Below, piece by piece: positions 52,737 to 61,754 of a stretch of 64,000 bases of DNA (its first letter is position 1; each line of letters starts with the position of its first letter). The notes beneath the pieces are model-generated. The model was not told the origin of the DNA. It made no database searches and worked only from the letters and a program-made list of their open reading frames with translations. A program made the translations under genes and the position numbers. Source of the DNA: Klebsiella quasipneumoniae subsp. quasipneumoniae (GTDB taxonomy: Bacteria; Pseudomonadota; Gammaproteobacteria; Enterobacterales; Enterobacteriaceae). The stretch spans positions 1 to 64,000 of the forward strand of contig NZ_CP084876.1 of assembly GCF_020525925.1 (NCBI RefSeq), read 5' to 3'.

Positions 52737-54116
52737 TCAGAACCACGCCTCAAACATCCCGCCGACGTTCAGCGAATCCAGCTGCTGGTCTTTGGTGCCG
52801 TTGACCTTCGCGGTATGCTCGTTGTCCACCTGACCGCCGGTCACGTAGAAGCGCAGCATCGGACGGAACTCCGGCCCCATGCCGATGGCGATGTTCTGCG
52901 ACAGCGTCAGCTTCCAGCCGTGGTTATCCCCGCCCTGGTCGTAGTCCACGCGCTGGTAGCCCGCTTCCAGCCAGGTGGAGTGCACGTCGTTCCAGAAGTA
53001 CATCGGCCGCACGATGGCGCCGTAGTTTTTGCGGTTGTCGGTATTATCTTTGCCGTTGTCGTAGTCGTGGAAGGCCAGCAGATATTCCACCTGCGCCTGC
53101 TGGGTGAACTTATGGCTGCCCTCGAAGCTGGCGTAGACCGTGGTCAGGTCGTCGGTTTTGTTGTAGACGCTGTTATCCGAGTTGTCGGAGTAGCGCAGGA
53201 TCACCTTGTTCACTCCGCTGTCGTTGGTGTGGCTCAGCACCAGGCCGCCCTGCCAGGCTTCGAGACGCGCGTCGCTGTCCACCGCCTTCGAGTCAAAGCC
53301 GTAGTTGGCGTACACCTCGACGTCGATCGGCCCGGCCTTGATGTTGTGGGTTTTGGTGGTCAGCGCGTAGTGGCCGTTGTCCCCGGTGTCGGAGCTGCCG
53401 GTACAGGTGATGCGCGACGGGTTGGTCTCGTCGGCCATCACTTCCGGGCTACAGGATTTCACCTGCGAGACCGTCGCCACGTCGAACTGCACGCCGCCGA
53501 TATCAAAGTTCTTCACCCCGGCGCCCTGGCCGTCGTGGTTCATCCAGAAGTAGTCGTTGATCCCCTGTTGCGGACGCTGGTGGAAGTCGCGGCCGGCCCA
53601 GATATAGGCGTTGGGGTTGGATTCCAGCACGTTGGTGACGCCGACGTAGGCCTTCTTCAGGTTAACCTCGTCGCTCCAGTGGTCGAACATGACGTTGAGA
53701 TCCCAGATAGCCCCCTGCGCGCTTTTGAAGGCTTTGCTGATCTGGAATTCGCCGCCGTTGCTTTCGTTGCCCAGACGACCGATCGCCGAGGCGCCGTTAT
53801 AGGAGCCGTCGACGCCGACATATTTCTGGTCGCCGGTCTGGAAATGGGCGCCATAGCGGGCATAGCCGCTGAACTTGAGGCCGAACGGAATGGCCATATC
53901 CGGCGAGGCGGCGGTGGTCTGCGGGTTGGTAATGACGTCGACCTTTTTGTCGGCCGCGGCGTCAATTTTCGCCTGGCGGTCGGCCAGCGCTTTATCAACG
54001 GCTTTGGCGACAATGGCGTCGATCTGTTCCTGAGTAAATTCTTGCGCCATTACGGAAATTGGGCACAGCGCGGCGACAACCGCCATGGCTAAAGGCAGTT
54101 TTTTCACAGTATTCAT
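52737..54116 (-). CDS. LamB-family carbohydrate porin
   Basis: Outer-membrane sugar porin of 459 residues. The signal peptide ends near SVMAQ, followed by a short helical/coiled-coil segment (FTQEQIDAIVAKAVDKALAD) of the kind found in ScrY- and BglH-type porins. An 18-strand maltoporin-like barrel follows, ending in FEAWF. It is the last gene of a PTS operon, implying passage of an oligosaccharide across the outer membrane. Related to BglH; the exact sugar is unknown. Confidence 0.88.
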   Translation of the reverse strand: MNTVKKLPLAMAVVAALCPISVMAQEFTQEQIDAIVAKAVDKALADRQAKIDAAADKKVDVITNPQTTAASPDMAIPFGLKFSGYARYGAHFQTGDQKYVGVDGSYNGASAIGRLGNESNGGEFQISKAFKSAQGAIWDLNVMFDHWSDEVNLKKAYVGVTNVLESNPNAYIWAGRDFHQRPQQGINDYFWMNHDGQGAGVKNFDIGGVQFDVATVSQVKSCSPEVMADETNPSRITCTGSSDTGDNGHYALTTKTHNIKAGPIDVEVYANYGFDSKAVDSDARLEAWQGGLVLSHTNDSGVNKVILRYSDNSDNSVYNKTDDLTTVYASFEGSHKFTQQAQVEYLLAFHDYDNGKDNTDNRKNYGAIVRPMYFWNDVHSTWLEAGYQRVDYDQGGDNHGWKLTLSQNIAIGMGPEFRPMLRFYVTGGQVDNEHTAKVNGTKDQQLDSLNVGGMFEAWF

Positions 54117-54261
54117 GGTTATCTCGCTTTAATAATTAATATATTTCAGATAATAACCATCCCATTCTGGCTAAAATAAATAACCAAAATAAGCTGATTT
54201 GTTTTTTTAGGGTACAGCGACGCCGGAGAGTAATATTCTCGCTGACGTTATTCCATATTAA

Positions 54262-54564
54262 TTAACGCTGGTACAGATGGATTAATTCTTCTGAGAACTC
54301 GCGGGCCAGCAGCGAATTCATCAGATGATCCTGGGCATGTACCATAATAAGCGTCATAGGCTGACGCGCTTCACCGGCATCCTGCTCGATGAGCTGGGTC
54401 TGCATCTGATGCGCCCGGCGGGCGTAACCGTCGGCCTCATTTAAGAGTAAACGCGCTTCGTCGATATTTCCGGTTCGGGCCGCATGCAGCGCTTCAAAAC
54501 ATAATGAGCGTGACTGTCCCGCATTGACGATAATTTCCATTACCGCATCTTCTAATTCAATCAT
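54262..54564 (-). CDS. PTS EIIA component, lactose/cellobiose family
   Basis: A 100-residue trimeric helical phosphocarrier (ChbA/LacF type). The phosphorylated His lies in IMVHAQDHLMNS near residue 76. The adjacent gene order EIIB-EIIC-EIIA-porin on the minus strand gives a complete permease. The 98-bp gap to EIIC upstream and the 145-bp gap to the porin suggest one transcript with internal signals. Confidence 0.92.
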   Translation of the reverse strand: MIELEDAVMEIIVNAGQSRSLCFEALHAARTGNIDEARLLLNEADGYARRAHQMQTQLIEQDAGEARQPMTLIMVHAQDHLMNSLLAREFSEELIHLYQR

Positions 54565-54662
54565 GTGTATTCCTGAGGTCTTTATTATTTAATAATGCAG
54601 TGAAAGTCCTTTTTCTGCATTATGACGCTGTCATCATATTATCTCTCCGGGGCGGAGAGGAA

Positions 54663-55985
54663 TTAGCTAACGGTTTCTGCCACCGGAACGCTATTTTTGG
54701 TTTTCTCAACTTCGGTTTTCATTAAGGAACGTTCATAGGCGCGCAGGAACGGCAGGTAAATCACCGCCGACATCACCATGCAGATAAGGCACATCACTAC
54801 CGGGCTCAGCGTCCAGTTGGCCGCCCACGAGGCGCCAATCGGTGCCGGCGTGGTCCACGGAGTGAGAGACACCACCTGGCTCAGCCAGCCAAGACGCGTC
54901 GCGCCGTAAGCCAGCACCGCGTTGACCATCGGTACGCAGACGAAGGGGATAAACATCATCGGGTTCATGATGATCGGCGCCCCGAACAGGATCGGCTCGT
55001 TGATATTAAAGAAGCTCGGCACGATGCCCATCTTGCCGATGGTGCGCAGATGAGTGGCCCGGCTACGCAGCAGCAGGAAGGCCAGCGGCAGGGTCGAACC
55101 GACGCCGCCAATCAGCAGATAGTGATCCCAGAAACCCTGCAGATAGACGTGCGGCAGCACCGTGCCGGCCGCCAGCGCCGCCTGGTTTGCCGACAGGTTG
55201 GCCATCCAGAACGGGTTCATAATGCCGGTGACAATCAGCGAGCCGTGGATCCCGGCGAACCAGAAAATCTGGCACATCAGAACGGAGAGCAAAATCGCCG
55301 GCAGCGAGTCGGAGGCGGAAACCAGCGGCTCCAGCAGATGCATGATCGCCTGCGGCAGGATCATCCCGGTCTGCGCTTCGATAAACAGGTTCAGCGGATG
55401 CAAAGTACCAATCACCACCAGCACCGGGATCAGGATTTCAAATGAACGGGCGACGCCGGTCGGCACCTCTTTCGGCAGACGGATGGTGATGTTGTTTTGC
55501 TTCAGCCACGCGTAGACGCGGGTGGAGTAGATGGCGGTGATCAGGGCGGTAAAAATGCCCTGGCCGGACAGATACTGAGTGGAAATTTTACCATCGGCAT
55601 AGGGCGCGGCGACCAGCAGGAAGGCCATAAACGCCAGCAGACCGGACATCACCGGATCGAGCTGAAACTGACGACCGAGGCTGGCGCCAATGCCGACCGA
55701 GATAAAGAAGGTCATTACGCCCATGCTGAGGTTAAACGGCAGCATCAGCTGTTCGCGGTAGTGCTGGGAGAAATCGAGCCAGCCGCGGGCAAAGCCGTTG
55801 GTGGTATCGGGTGAAAACGGCGGAAAGATAAATACCAGCATGAAAGAGCCGATGATCATAAACGGCAATGCGGCAGTGAAGCCATCGCGGATAGCGATAA
55901 CATATTTCTGCTGCCCAAGGCGTCCTGCCAGCGGAGTAATAGATTGCTCGATCACGGCAATCATGGACTGATACAGAGAACTCAT
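54663..55985 (-). CDS. PTS EIIC permease, lactose/cellobiose family
   Basis: Membrane channel domain of 440 residues, CelB/ChbC type. The motif PSFFNINEPILFGAPIIMNP is diagnostic of the family. About ten hydrophobic segments are visible. It imports the sugar while EIIB phosphorylates it. It lies 11 bp after the EIIB gene. Confidence 0.93.
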   Translation of the reverse strand: MSSLYQSMIAVIEQSITPLAGRLGQQKYVIAIRDGFTAALPFMIIGSFMLVFIFPPFSPDTTNGFARGWLDFSQHYREQLMLPFNLSMGVMTFFISVGIGASLGRQFQLDPVMSGLLAFMAFLLVAAPYADGKISTQYLSGQGIFTALITAIYSTRVYAWLKQNNITIRLPKEVPTGVARSFEILIPVLVVIGTLHPLNLFIEAQTGMILPQAIMHLLEPLVSASDSLPAILLSVLMCQIFWFAGIHGSLIVTGIMNPFWMANLSANQAALAAGTVLPHVYLQGFWDHYLLIGGVGSTLPLAFLLLRSRATHLRTIGKMGIVPSFFNINEPILFGAPIIMNPMMFIPFVCVPMVNAVLAYGATRLGWLSQVVSLTPWTTPAPIGASWAANWTLSPVVMCLICMVMSAVIYLPFLRAYERSLMKTEVEKTKNSVPVAETVS

Positions 55986-55996
55986 TTCAACACCTC

Positions 55997-56311
55997 TCAG
56001 TGCGCCGCTGGGATCAGCGACAGAGCATAATTCAGGACGTTGTCTCCCCGCTGCATGCCGTAGTCCATCGTATCGATGGGCTGAACCGGAATGTTCAGGG
56101 AAGCCGCTTTGTCAGACAGGGTTTTCAACATGTATTTCACCTGGGGGCCAAGCAACACCACCTGATACTGCGGAAACTGGATGTCAAATTCGGAAACGCC
56201 ATAGGCGTCAATCTGCACCGGCAGATCACGTTCATTCGCCGCCTCCACCATCTTTCTGACCAGCAGACTGGTGGACATTCCGGCAGAACAGCACAGCATA
56301 ATCTTGTACAT
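55997..56311 (-). CDS. PTS EIIB component, lactose/cellobiose family
   Basis: A 104-residue phosphotransfer domain. The active cysteine is C8 in the P-loop-like CCSAGMSTSLLV (C7 adjacent). It is the first gene of the leftward operon, after a 290-bp region with two LacI-type operators shared with the divergent regulator. No 6-phospho-glycosidase is encoded in this operon. Confidence 0.92.
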   Translation of the reverse strand: MYKIMLCCSAGMSTSLLVRKMVEAANERDLPVQIDAYGVSEFDIQFPQYQVVLLGPQVKYMLKTLSDKAASLNIPVQPIDTMDYGMQRGDNVLNYALSLIPAAH

Positions 56312-56366
56312 CGACGACCATCCTCAAAATGTAAAAAGTTATTGCGTGGATGATTTGATATCAGAC

Positions 56367-56380
56367 GGAAACCGGTTTCC
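56367..56380. promoter_or_regulatory. LacI-type operator 1 (PTS operon side)
   Basis: GGAAACCGGTTTCC is a perfect 14-bp palindrome with the central CG typical of LacI-family operators, 56 bp before the EIIB start. Confidence 0.75.
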
Positions 56381-56490
56381 ATTCATAAAAAGCAGAACTG
56401 TGATAGTGGTCAAGATCTCCTGCTTATGGGGCGGATTTATTGGATTTGGCTCACATTATTCTGTCGATTTGGCGATGTTTTGCGCTGAAA

Positions 56491-56507
56491 TGGAAAATCG
56501 GTTTCCA
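56491..56507. promoter_or_regulatory. LacI-type operator 2 (regulator side)
   Basis: TGGAAAATCGGTTTCCA has arms TGGAAA/TTTCCA, 95 bp before the regulator start and 111 bp from operator 1. Paired sites could allow looping by a tetramer or dimer pair. Confidence 0.7.
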
Positions 56508-56601
56508 AACAAATGGCGAAATGGATATACTGCGCTGGTCATAATTGAAGCGATTCAGGTTTACGGGATTTTAGCGGGGCGCGGCGCCCGCGCAGGGGAA
56601 A

Positions 56602-57546
56602 ATGATGTCGACAATCAATGATGTTTCACGACTTGCCGGGGTTTCCAAAGCCACGGTGTCGCGAGTGTTGAGCGGCTCACGTGGCGTGAAGGAGGCCAGT
56701 CGTCAGGCGGTGCTGCAGGCGGCGGAAACGCTCAATTACCGGCCAAACATGATAGCCCAGTCGTTGCTTAGCCAGTCCACCGGCTGCATCGGCGTCATCT
56801 GCGCCCAGGACAATATCAATCAAACCACCAGCTATCTCTACGCCCTGGAAAAACAGCTCAGCCAGCACCAGAAGCACCTGCTGCTGCGCTTCGCCAACAC
56901 CAGCAGCGGCGTGATGAACTCGCTGGAGGAGTTGACCTGCGGGCTGTGCGATAACGTGCTGATCATCGGCGCGCGTTTTCCTCTGAATATTAACCGCCCG
57001 GACGTAGTGCTGGTGGACTGCCTCGACAGCGAGGGCGAAAACAGCATTCAGTTCGATCACGCCTTCGCCGCCGAAACCGCCTGTCACTATCTGATAAGCC
57101 AGGGCAGAAGGCAGATTGCGCTGATCCATCCCCAGAGCAGCGGCTTCGCCGATCAGGTGCTGCTGGGCTACAAGCACGCGCTGGAAAAAAACTTTTTGCC
57201 GTTTAATCGCAATCTGGTGTTTCTGGATAACACCTCGCCGTCGGTGGCGGTGCAGGAGCTGGTCAATAACGCCACGACGCTGAACTTTAACGCGCTGCTG
57301 GTGAGCGATGAACAGCAGGCGCAGCGCGTGGTGCCGCAGCTGCAGGCGTTTAACCGCGCCGTTCCGCAAAATGTGATGGTGTTTAGCCTCGCCGGATCGT
57401 TAGAGCTGCCCGGTATCCCGACTATCCCGGCGATTGAATATTCCATGGACGCGATGGCGTCGCGGATCGTCAACTGGTTGACCGAGAAAACGGACAACCC
57501 GGGCGGCAGTCCGCTGCGCGGCGATTTAATTATTCCGAAGCACTGA
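56602..57546 (+). CDS. LacI-family repressor of the PTS-porin operon
   Basis: A 314-residue LacI/GalR regulator. The N-terminal HTH TINDVSRLAGVSKATVSRVL and the hinge ETLNYRPNMIAQSL are clear, followed by a periplasmic-binding-like ligand domain. ATG 56602 or the adjacent 56605 may start it; AGGGGAAA lies upstream. It is divergent from the EIIB-EIIC-EIIA-porin operon and likely binds the two operators between them. The inducer is presumably the transported (phospho)sugar. Confidence 0.92.
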   Translation: MMSTINDVSRLAGVSKATVSRVLSGSRGVKEASRQAVLQAAETLNYRPNMIAQSLLSQSTGCIGVICAQDNINQTTSYLYALEKQLSQHQKHLLLRFANTSSGVMNSLEELTCGLCDNVLIIGARFPLNINRPDVVLVDCLDSEGENSIQFDHAFAAETACHYLISQGRRQIALIHPQSSGFADQVLLGYKHALEKNFLPFNRNLVFLDNTSPSVAVQELVNNATTLNFNALLVSDEQQAQRVVPQLQAFNRAVPQNVMVFSLAGSLELPGIPTIPAIEYSMDAMASRIVNWLTEKTDNPGGSPLRGDLIIPKH

Positions 57547-57563
57547 TCGTCGCTCTTGCCCTG

Positions 57564-57591
57564 ACCCGCCGCCGTTGGCTGCGGGTTTTTT
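57564..57591 (+). terminator. Rho-independent terminator after the LacI gene
   Basis: ACCCGC (57564-57569) and GCGGGT (57581-57586) form a stem followed by a run of T. Confidence 0.82.
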
Positions 57592-57690
57592 AATGGCTGT
57601 TTTTTGTCGTATCCTTCACATTATAAATAAAACTCATATCTGTCGCCGGGTTTTCGAACCGGACAGCCTGCGTGACCTGCCTTAAGTTGA

Positions 57691-57734
57691 GTACGAAAGT
57701 TCCACTCAAAAAACACTAACCAGAACATTCGTAC
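57691..57734. promoter_or_regulatory. Inverted repeat upstream of galT
   Basis: GTACGAA (57691-57697) and TTCGTAC (57728-57734) are perfect 7-bp arms 30 bp apart, 24-67 bp before the galT ATG. This is a candidate regulator or promoter element. The only loosely similar feature at the galR-galB gap is TTCG...CGAA near 61685-61700. Confidence 0.4.
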
Positions 57735-57757
57735 CGCCTGCTTGAGGAAGTCACCCT

Positions 57758-59128
57758 ATGAATCACATGAACGTTGTCGATGTGAAAGCGTGGATAGATG
57801 CCCGCCCGGTCTCGCGCTTTCAATGGAACGTGCTGCTGCTCTGTTTCATCATCATTATGCTGGATGGGTATGACGCCGCGGTGATGGGCTTTGTCGCCCC
57901 GGCGCTCATCGAGGACTGGGGCATCAGCCGGGCTGAAATGGGGCCGATTCTTGGGGCGGCCATGTTCGGCGTCGCCATTGGCGCGCTGGTGGCGGGCCCG
58001 CTTTCTGACCGCTACGGCCGAAAGCGCATTTTACTCTGGTCGGTGGCGTTGTTTGCGCTGTTCAGCCTGGCCGGCGCCGTGGCGCAAAGCCCATCGCAAC
58101 TGGCGCTGATGCGTTTTCTTACTGGCCTTGGACTTGGCGCGGTGATGCCCAACTGCGTCACGCTGGTGGCGGAATATATGCCGGAGCGGCGTAAAGGGGT
58201 GATGATCACCCTGATGTACAGCGGTTTTAACGTGGGTTCCGGCCTCGGCGGCTTTATCGCCGCCGGATTGTTATCGCATTACAGCTGGCATTCGGCGCTG
58301 ATTTTTGGCGGCGTGCTGCCGCTCGTGGTGCTTCCCTTTATGATCGTGATGTTACCTGAGTCGGCAATGAGCATGGTGGCGCGCCGATTACCTGGCGAGC
58401 AGATCGCCAGGGCGCTTAACCGGCTTGGGGGCCAGTTTACGGCTGAAACCGTTTTCCAGCTGAATGCGCCGCCCATCACGCGGAGCAGTAAAGTGGCGCA
58501 GCTGTTCCGGCATGGCTATGCCCGCGGCACGATAGCGCTGTGGCTGACCTATTTTATGGGCCTGTTCGTGATATATCTGCTGAACGGCTGGCTGCCAACC
58601 ATTCTTCGCTCCGGCGGGTTGTCGCTGCAGCAGGCGGCGATGATGACCGGCTTGTTCCAGCTTGGTGGCCCGCTGGGCGGGATCCTTGTCGGTATGCTGA
58701 TGGATCGTGCCTCGGCGAAAGCGGTGATTGCGGCAACCTATTTTCTCGGCTGCCTGTGCTTGATGTCCCAGGGGTTGATGGATTTCGGATCGGCGGCGCT
58801 ATCGGTGCTGATTTTTATCAGCGGGATGTGCATTAACGGCGCGCAGAACGGTCTGCAGGCCTATTCGCCAGCCTATTATCAAACCGAAATCCGCGCCACC
58901 GGCGTCAGCTGGATGCATGGTATCGGCCGTACCGGCGCTATTCTCAGCTCCACGCTGGGCGGGATGCTGATGCTGGCCGTACCGGGACACTCCTCGATCT
59001 TTTTAGTGCTTGCGCTACCGGCCTGCCTGGCGGGGATCTGTATTTTGTTGCACCGTATGAATCACGCTAAGCCTCGACTCACAGAGGCAGAACTGGACGC
59101 TTTGTCATCCCCCCTGGAACACCGATAA
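57758..59128 (+). CDS. galT: Gallate/aromatic acid:H+ symporter (GalT)
   Basis: MFS permease of the AAHS family, 456 residues. The motif MLDGYDAAVMGFVAPAL in helix 1 and the loop GPLSDRYGRKRILL are characteristic of PcaK/GalT-type aromatic acid importers. GAGGAAG lies 7 nt before the ATG. It is followed after 13 bp by the gallate dioxygenase gene, so its substrate is most likely gallate. The upstream 211-bp gap holds an inverted repeat. Confidence 0.85.
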   Translation: MNHMNVVDVKAWIDARPVSRFQWNVLLLCFIIIMLDGYDAAVMGFVAPALIEDWGISRAEMGPILGAAMFGVAIGALVAGPLSDRYGRKRILLWSVALFALFSLAGAVAQSPSQLALMRFLTGLGLGAVMPNCVTLVAEYMPERRKGVMITLMYSGFNVGSGLGGFIAAGLLSHYSWHSALIFGGVLPLVVLPFMIVMLPESAMSMVARRLPGEQIARALNRLGGQFTAETVFQLNAPPITRSSKVAQLFRHGYARGTIALWLTYFMGLFVIYLLNGWLPTILRSGGLSLQQAAMMTGLFQLGGPLGGILVGMLMDRASAKAVIAATYFLGCLCLMSQGLMDFGSAALSVLIFISGMCINGAQNGLQAYSPAYYQTEIRATGVSWMHGIGRTGAILSSTLGGMLMLAVPGHSSIFLVLALPACLAGICILLHRMNHAKPRLTEAELDALSSPLEHR

Positions 59129-59141
59129 GTGGAGTTATCAG

Positions 59142-60404
59142 ATGGCTAACATTCTCGGCGGTATCGCCGTCTCTCATACCCCGACTATCGGCTTCGCGGT
59201 CGATCATCATAAACAGCAGGACCCGGCATGGTCGCCGATCTTCCAGAGCTTCGAACCGCTGCAGCGCTGGCTGGAGGAGAAAAAACCGGATGCGCTGGTG
59301 TACATTTTTAATGACCATGTGACCGCCTTTTTCTTCGATCACTATTCGACTTTTACGCTGGGAATCGACAATCAATATGACGTTGCCGACGAGGGCGGCG
59401 GACCGCGCTGCCTGCCCCCGGTACAGGGCAACGCGGCGCTCTCAAGGCACATAGGCGCCAGCCTGATGGCCGATGAGTTTGATATGTCGTTCTTTATGGA
59501 TAAAAAGCTCGACCACGGCCTTTTCTCGCCGCTTTCGGCGCTGTTGCCCTGGGATGAAGAGCAGGGGTGGCCGACGGCGGTGATCCCGTTACAGATCGGC
59601 GTGCTGCAATTTCCGGTACCAAGCGCGCGTCGTTGTTACAAACTCGGCCAGGCGCTGCGGCGGGCGATTGAAAGTTTCCCGGAAGATATCAATGTGGCGA
59701 TTGTCGCGACCGGCGGGCTCTCTCATCAGGTCCATGGCGAGCGCTGCGGATTTAATAATCCTGAGTGGGACGCCCAGTTTGTTGACATGCTGGTTAATGA
59801 CCCGGAAAAGCTTACCGAAATGACCCTTGGCGAATATGCCGAACTGGGGGGAATGGAGGGGTCTGAGGTGATCATGTGGCTGGTGATGCGCGGCGCGCTA
59901 TCAGCCAATGTCACCGAAACCTGGCGCGACTATTACCTGCCGTCGATGACCGGTATCGCTACGCTGATCCTTGAGAACAATGCGCGCATGCCCCCCGTCG
60001 ATACCCTGACGCGCCATCGCCAGCATATGGCGCAGCAGTTGGCCGGGGTGGAGAAACTGCCGGGAACCTATCCTTTTACCCACGAGCGCAGCCTGAATGG
60101 CTTGCGGCTTAACCGTTTCCTGCATCGGCTGATTGAGCCTGCCTGGCGCGAACGTTTTCTGCAGTCGCCTCAGTCGCTTTATGCCGAAGCTGGACTGAGT
60201 GAGGAGGAAAAGCAGTTGCTCAACGCACGCGACTGGCGTGGATTGATTCAGTACGGCGCCAGTTTCTTCCTGCTGGAGAAAATGGGCGCGGTGGTCGGCG
60301 TATCCAACCTGCATATTTACGCCGCGATGCGCGGGCAGACGCTGGAGGCGTTTCAGCAAACGCGTAACCAACAGGTAACTTACTCAGTGGCGGGTAAACG
60401 TTAA
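59142..60404 (+). CDS. galA: Gallate dioxygenase (GalA)
   Basis: A 420-residue extradiol dioxygenase, the length known for Pseudomonas putida GalA. The N-terminal LigB-like catalytic domain (about 1-280) is fused to a C-terminal LigA-like domain (about 300-400). Candidate Fe(II) ligands lie in AVSHTPTIGF and in GLSHQVHGE. It cleaves the ring of gallate to 4-oxalomesaconate. GGAG precedes the ATG. Its stop overlaps the convergent galR stop in TTAA. Confidence 0.9.
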   Translation: MANILGGIAVSHTPTIGFAVDHHKQQDPAWSPIFQSFEPLQRWLEEKKPDALVYIFNDHVTAFFFDHYSTFTLGIDNQYDVADEGGGPRCLPPVQGNAALSRHIGASLMADEFDMSFFMDKKLDHGLFSPLSALLPWDEEQGWPTAVIPLQIGVLQFPVPSARRCYKLGQALRRAIESFPEDINVAIVATGGLSHQVHGERCGFNNPEWDAQFVDMLVNDPEKLTEMTLGEYAELGGMEGSEVIMWLVMRGALSANVTETWRDYYLPSMTGIATLILENNARMPPVDTLTRHRQHMAQQLAGVEKLPGTYPFTHERSLNGLRLNRFLHRLIEPAWRERFLQSPQSLYAEAGLSEEEKQLLNARDWRGLIQYGASFFLLEKMGAVVGVSNLHIYAAMRGQTLEAFQQTRNQQVTYSVAGKR

Positions 60405-61627
60405 ACGGTCCCGCCCTGAACCTGCTGATAAATAAAACGCAACAGCGCCTGCGTCGCCGGGGAGGGCAGGCTGCCGGCGCGAAACGTCAGTCCGATACGC
60501 CGGGTGGTATCAGGCAGGGGGACCGGCAACACGCTGAGCAGCCCGTTGTCTGTCTCAAAACGCATCTGGCTGGCGGAAACCGCCGCCAGCATGTCTGAGT
60601 CCCTCAGCAACCCTCGCACCATCGCCGCATCCCCGGTCTCCACCGTCGGCTGAGGCAGCGGCAATCCTAAGGTGACAAACGCCCTATCCAGCAAATGGCG
60701 TGCCGGGGCGTTGGCGCGCGGTAGCACCCATTGCGCTGTCGCCAGCTGGCTACGCGGGTCTGGATGGCGTAGCAGTGGGTGGTTATTACGCAGTAAAATC
60801 AGCATATCCTCTTCGAATAACGCCTCGCTACAGAGGTCCGGTAGATCTTCATCCTGGCGCAGCGCACCGATAATAAAATCGATATTACCTGCCCGCATAT
60901 CGGCGACCAGCGACTCATACGGGCTTTCATTGGTCATGAGAGTAATGCCCGGGTGCTGTGCCAGAAAGGCGGCGATGGCGGTGGGCAGTAGCCGGGTGCG
61001 ACTCAGCGGCAGAGCGCCAATACGCACGGTGCCCTCCAGTACCCCACGACGGGCGGCGAGATCGCTCCAGATATTTTCCAGTTCGTTGAGCGCTCTGCTG
61101 ACCGGCGGATAGAGCAGTTCTGCGGCAGGCGTGGGGCGTACCCCTTCTGGCGTTCGGCGAAACAGCGCCGAATCCGCCCCTTTTTCCAGGACCTTCAGCG
61201 CGGCGCTGACCGCCGGTTGGGTGATCCCCAACTGTTGCGCGACGGTTTGGGTATGGTTGACGTGATAGAGCTGAATAAAAATGGCTAACCGGCGGGTATT
61301 GAACAGCCAGCCGGCGTCCGCCAGGGGGCCGCTGGTGCGGGTATGGTGTTTCTGCAATAGCGCCGGAATGGCCTGCAGGTCGTCAATCGCCCGCCGGGCG
61401 CGCGGCAGGATGCACTTGCCATACTCGGTGGGCACCATGCCGCTGTAATGGCGTTCGAATAGCGTGACGTTCAACGCGGCTTCAAGATCGCGGATAGCCC
61501 GGGTTATCGCTGACTGCGTGCGGAATAAGTCATCGGCAGCACGCGAAACGCTTCCGCGCAGCGCGACCTGACAGAAAAAACGCAGCTGCATGATATTTAT
61601 GATTTTATTGTGCATTCTCTTCAGCAT
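60401..61627 (-). CDS. galR: LysR-type regulator with two HTH domains (GalR)
   Basis: A 408-residue regulator, about 100 longer than usual LysR proteins. Two successive winged helices are visible. The first (about 10-85) contains QVALRGSVSRAADDLFRTQS and FERHYSGMVPTEYG. The second (about 105-190) contains YHVNHTQTVAQQLGITQPAV and FRRTPEGVRPTPAAELL. The effector domain follows from about 195. The start is uncertain; ATGs at 61627, 61615 and 61591 are in frame. It lies between galA (convergent) and galB (divergent), so it presumably controls both. Confidence 0.88.
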   Translation of the reverse strand: MLKRMHNKIINIMQLRFFCQVALRGSVSRAADDLFRTQSAITRAIRDLEAALNVTLFERHYSGMVPTEYGKCILPRARRAIDDLQAIPALLQKHHTRTSGPLADAGWLFNTRRLAIFIQLYHVNHTQTVAQQLGITQPAVSAALKVLEKGADSALFRRTPEGVRPTPAAELLYPPVSRALNELENIWSDLAARRGVLEGTVRIGALPLSRTRLLPTAIAAFLAQHPGITLMTNESPYESLVADMRAGNIDFIIGALRQDEDLPDLCSEALFEEDMLILLRNNHPLLRHPDPRSQLATAQWVLPRANAPARHLLDRAFVTLGLPLPQPTVETGDAAMVRGLLRDSDMLAAVSASQMRFETDNGLLSVLPVPLPDTTRRIGLTFRAGSLPSPATQALLRFIYQQVQGGTV

Positions 61628-61754
61628 TATTCGTCAGGCCTGATACAGTGAGTGAGTCGACAACATAAATAAAAATCATAGCCTTCGCAAGTTAACGAAT
61701 TACCTCCCAACGGCGGGACATGACAAGCTGAAAAAAACAACAGAGGAAGCCATC

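Noticed and set aside
60401..60404. Shared TTAA stop palindromes at galA/galR and nepI/phnX as a regulatory feature
   Set aside because: Overlapping stops in TTAA are a common by-product of compact convergent genes and need no special explanation.
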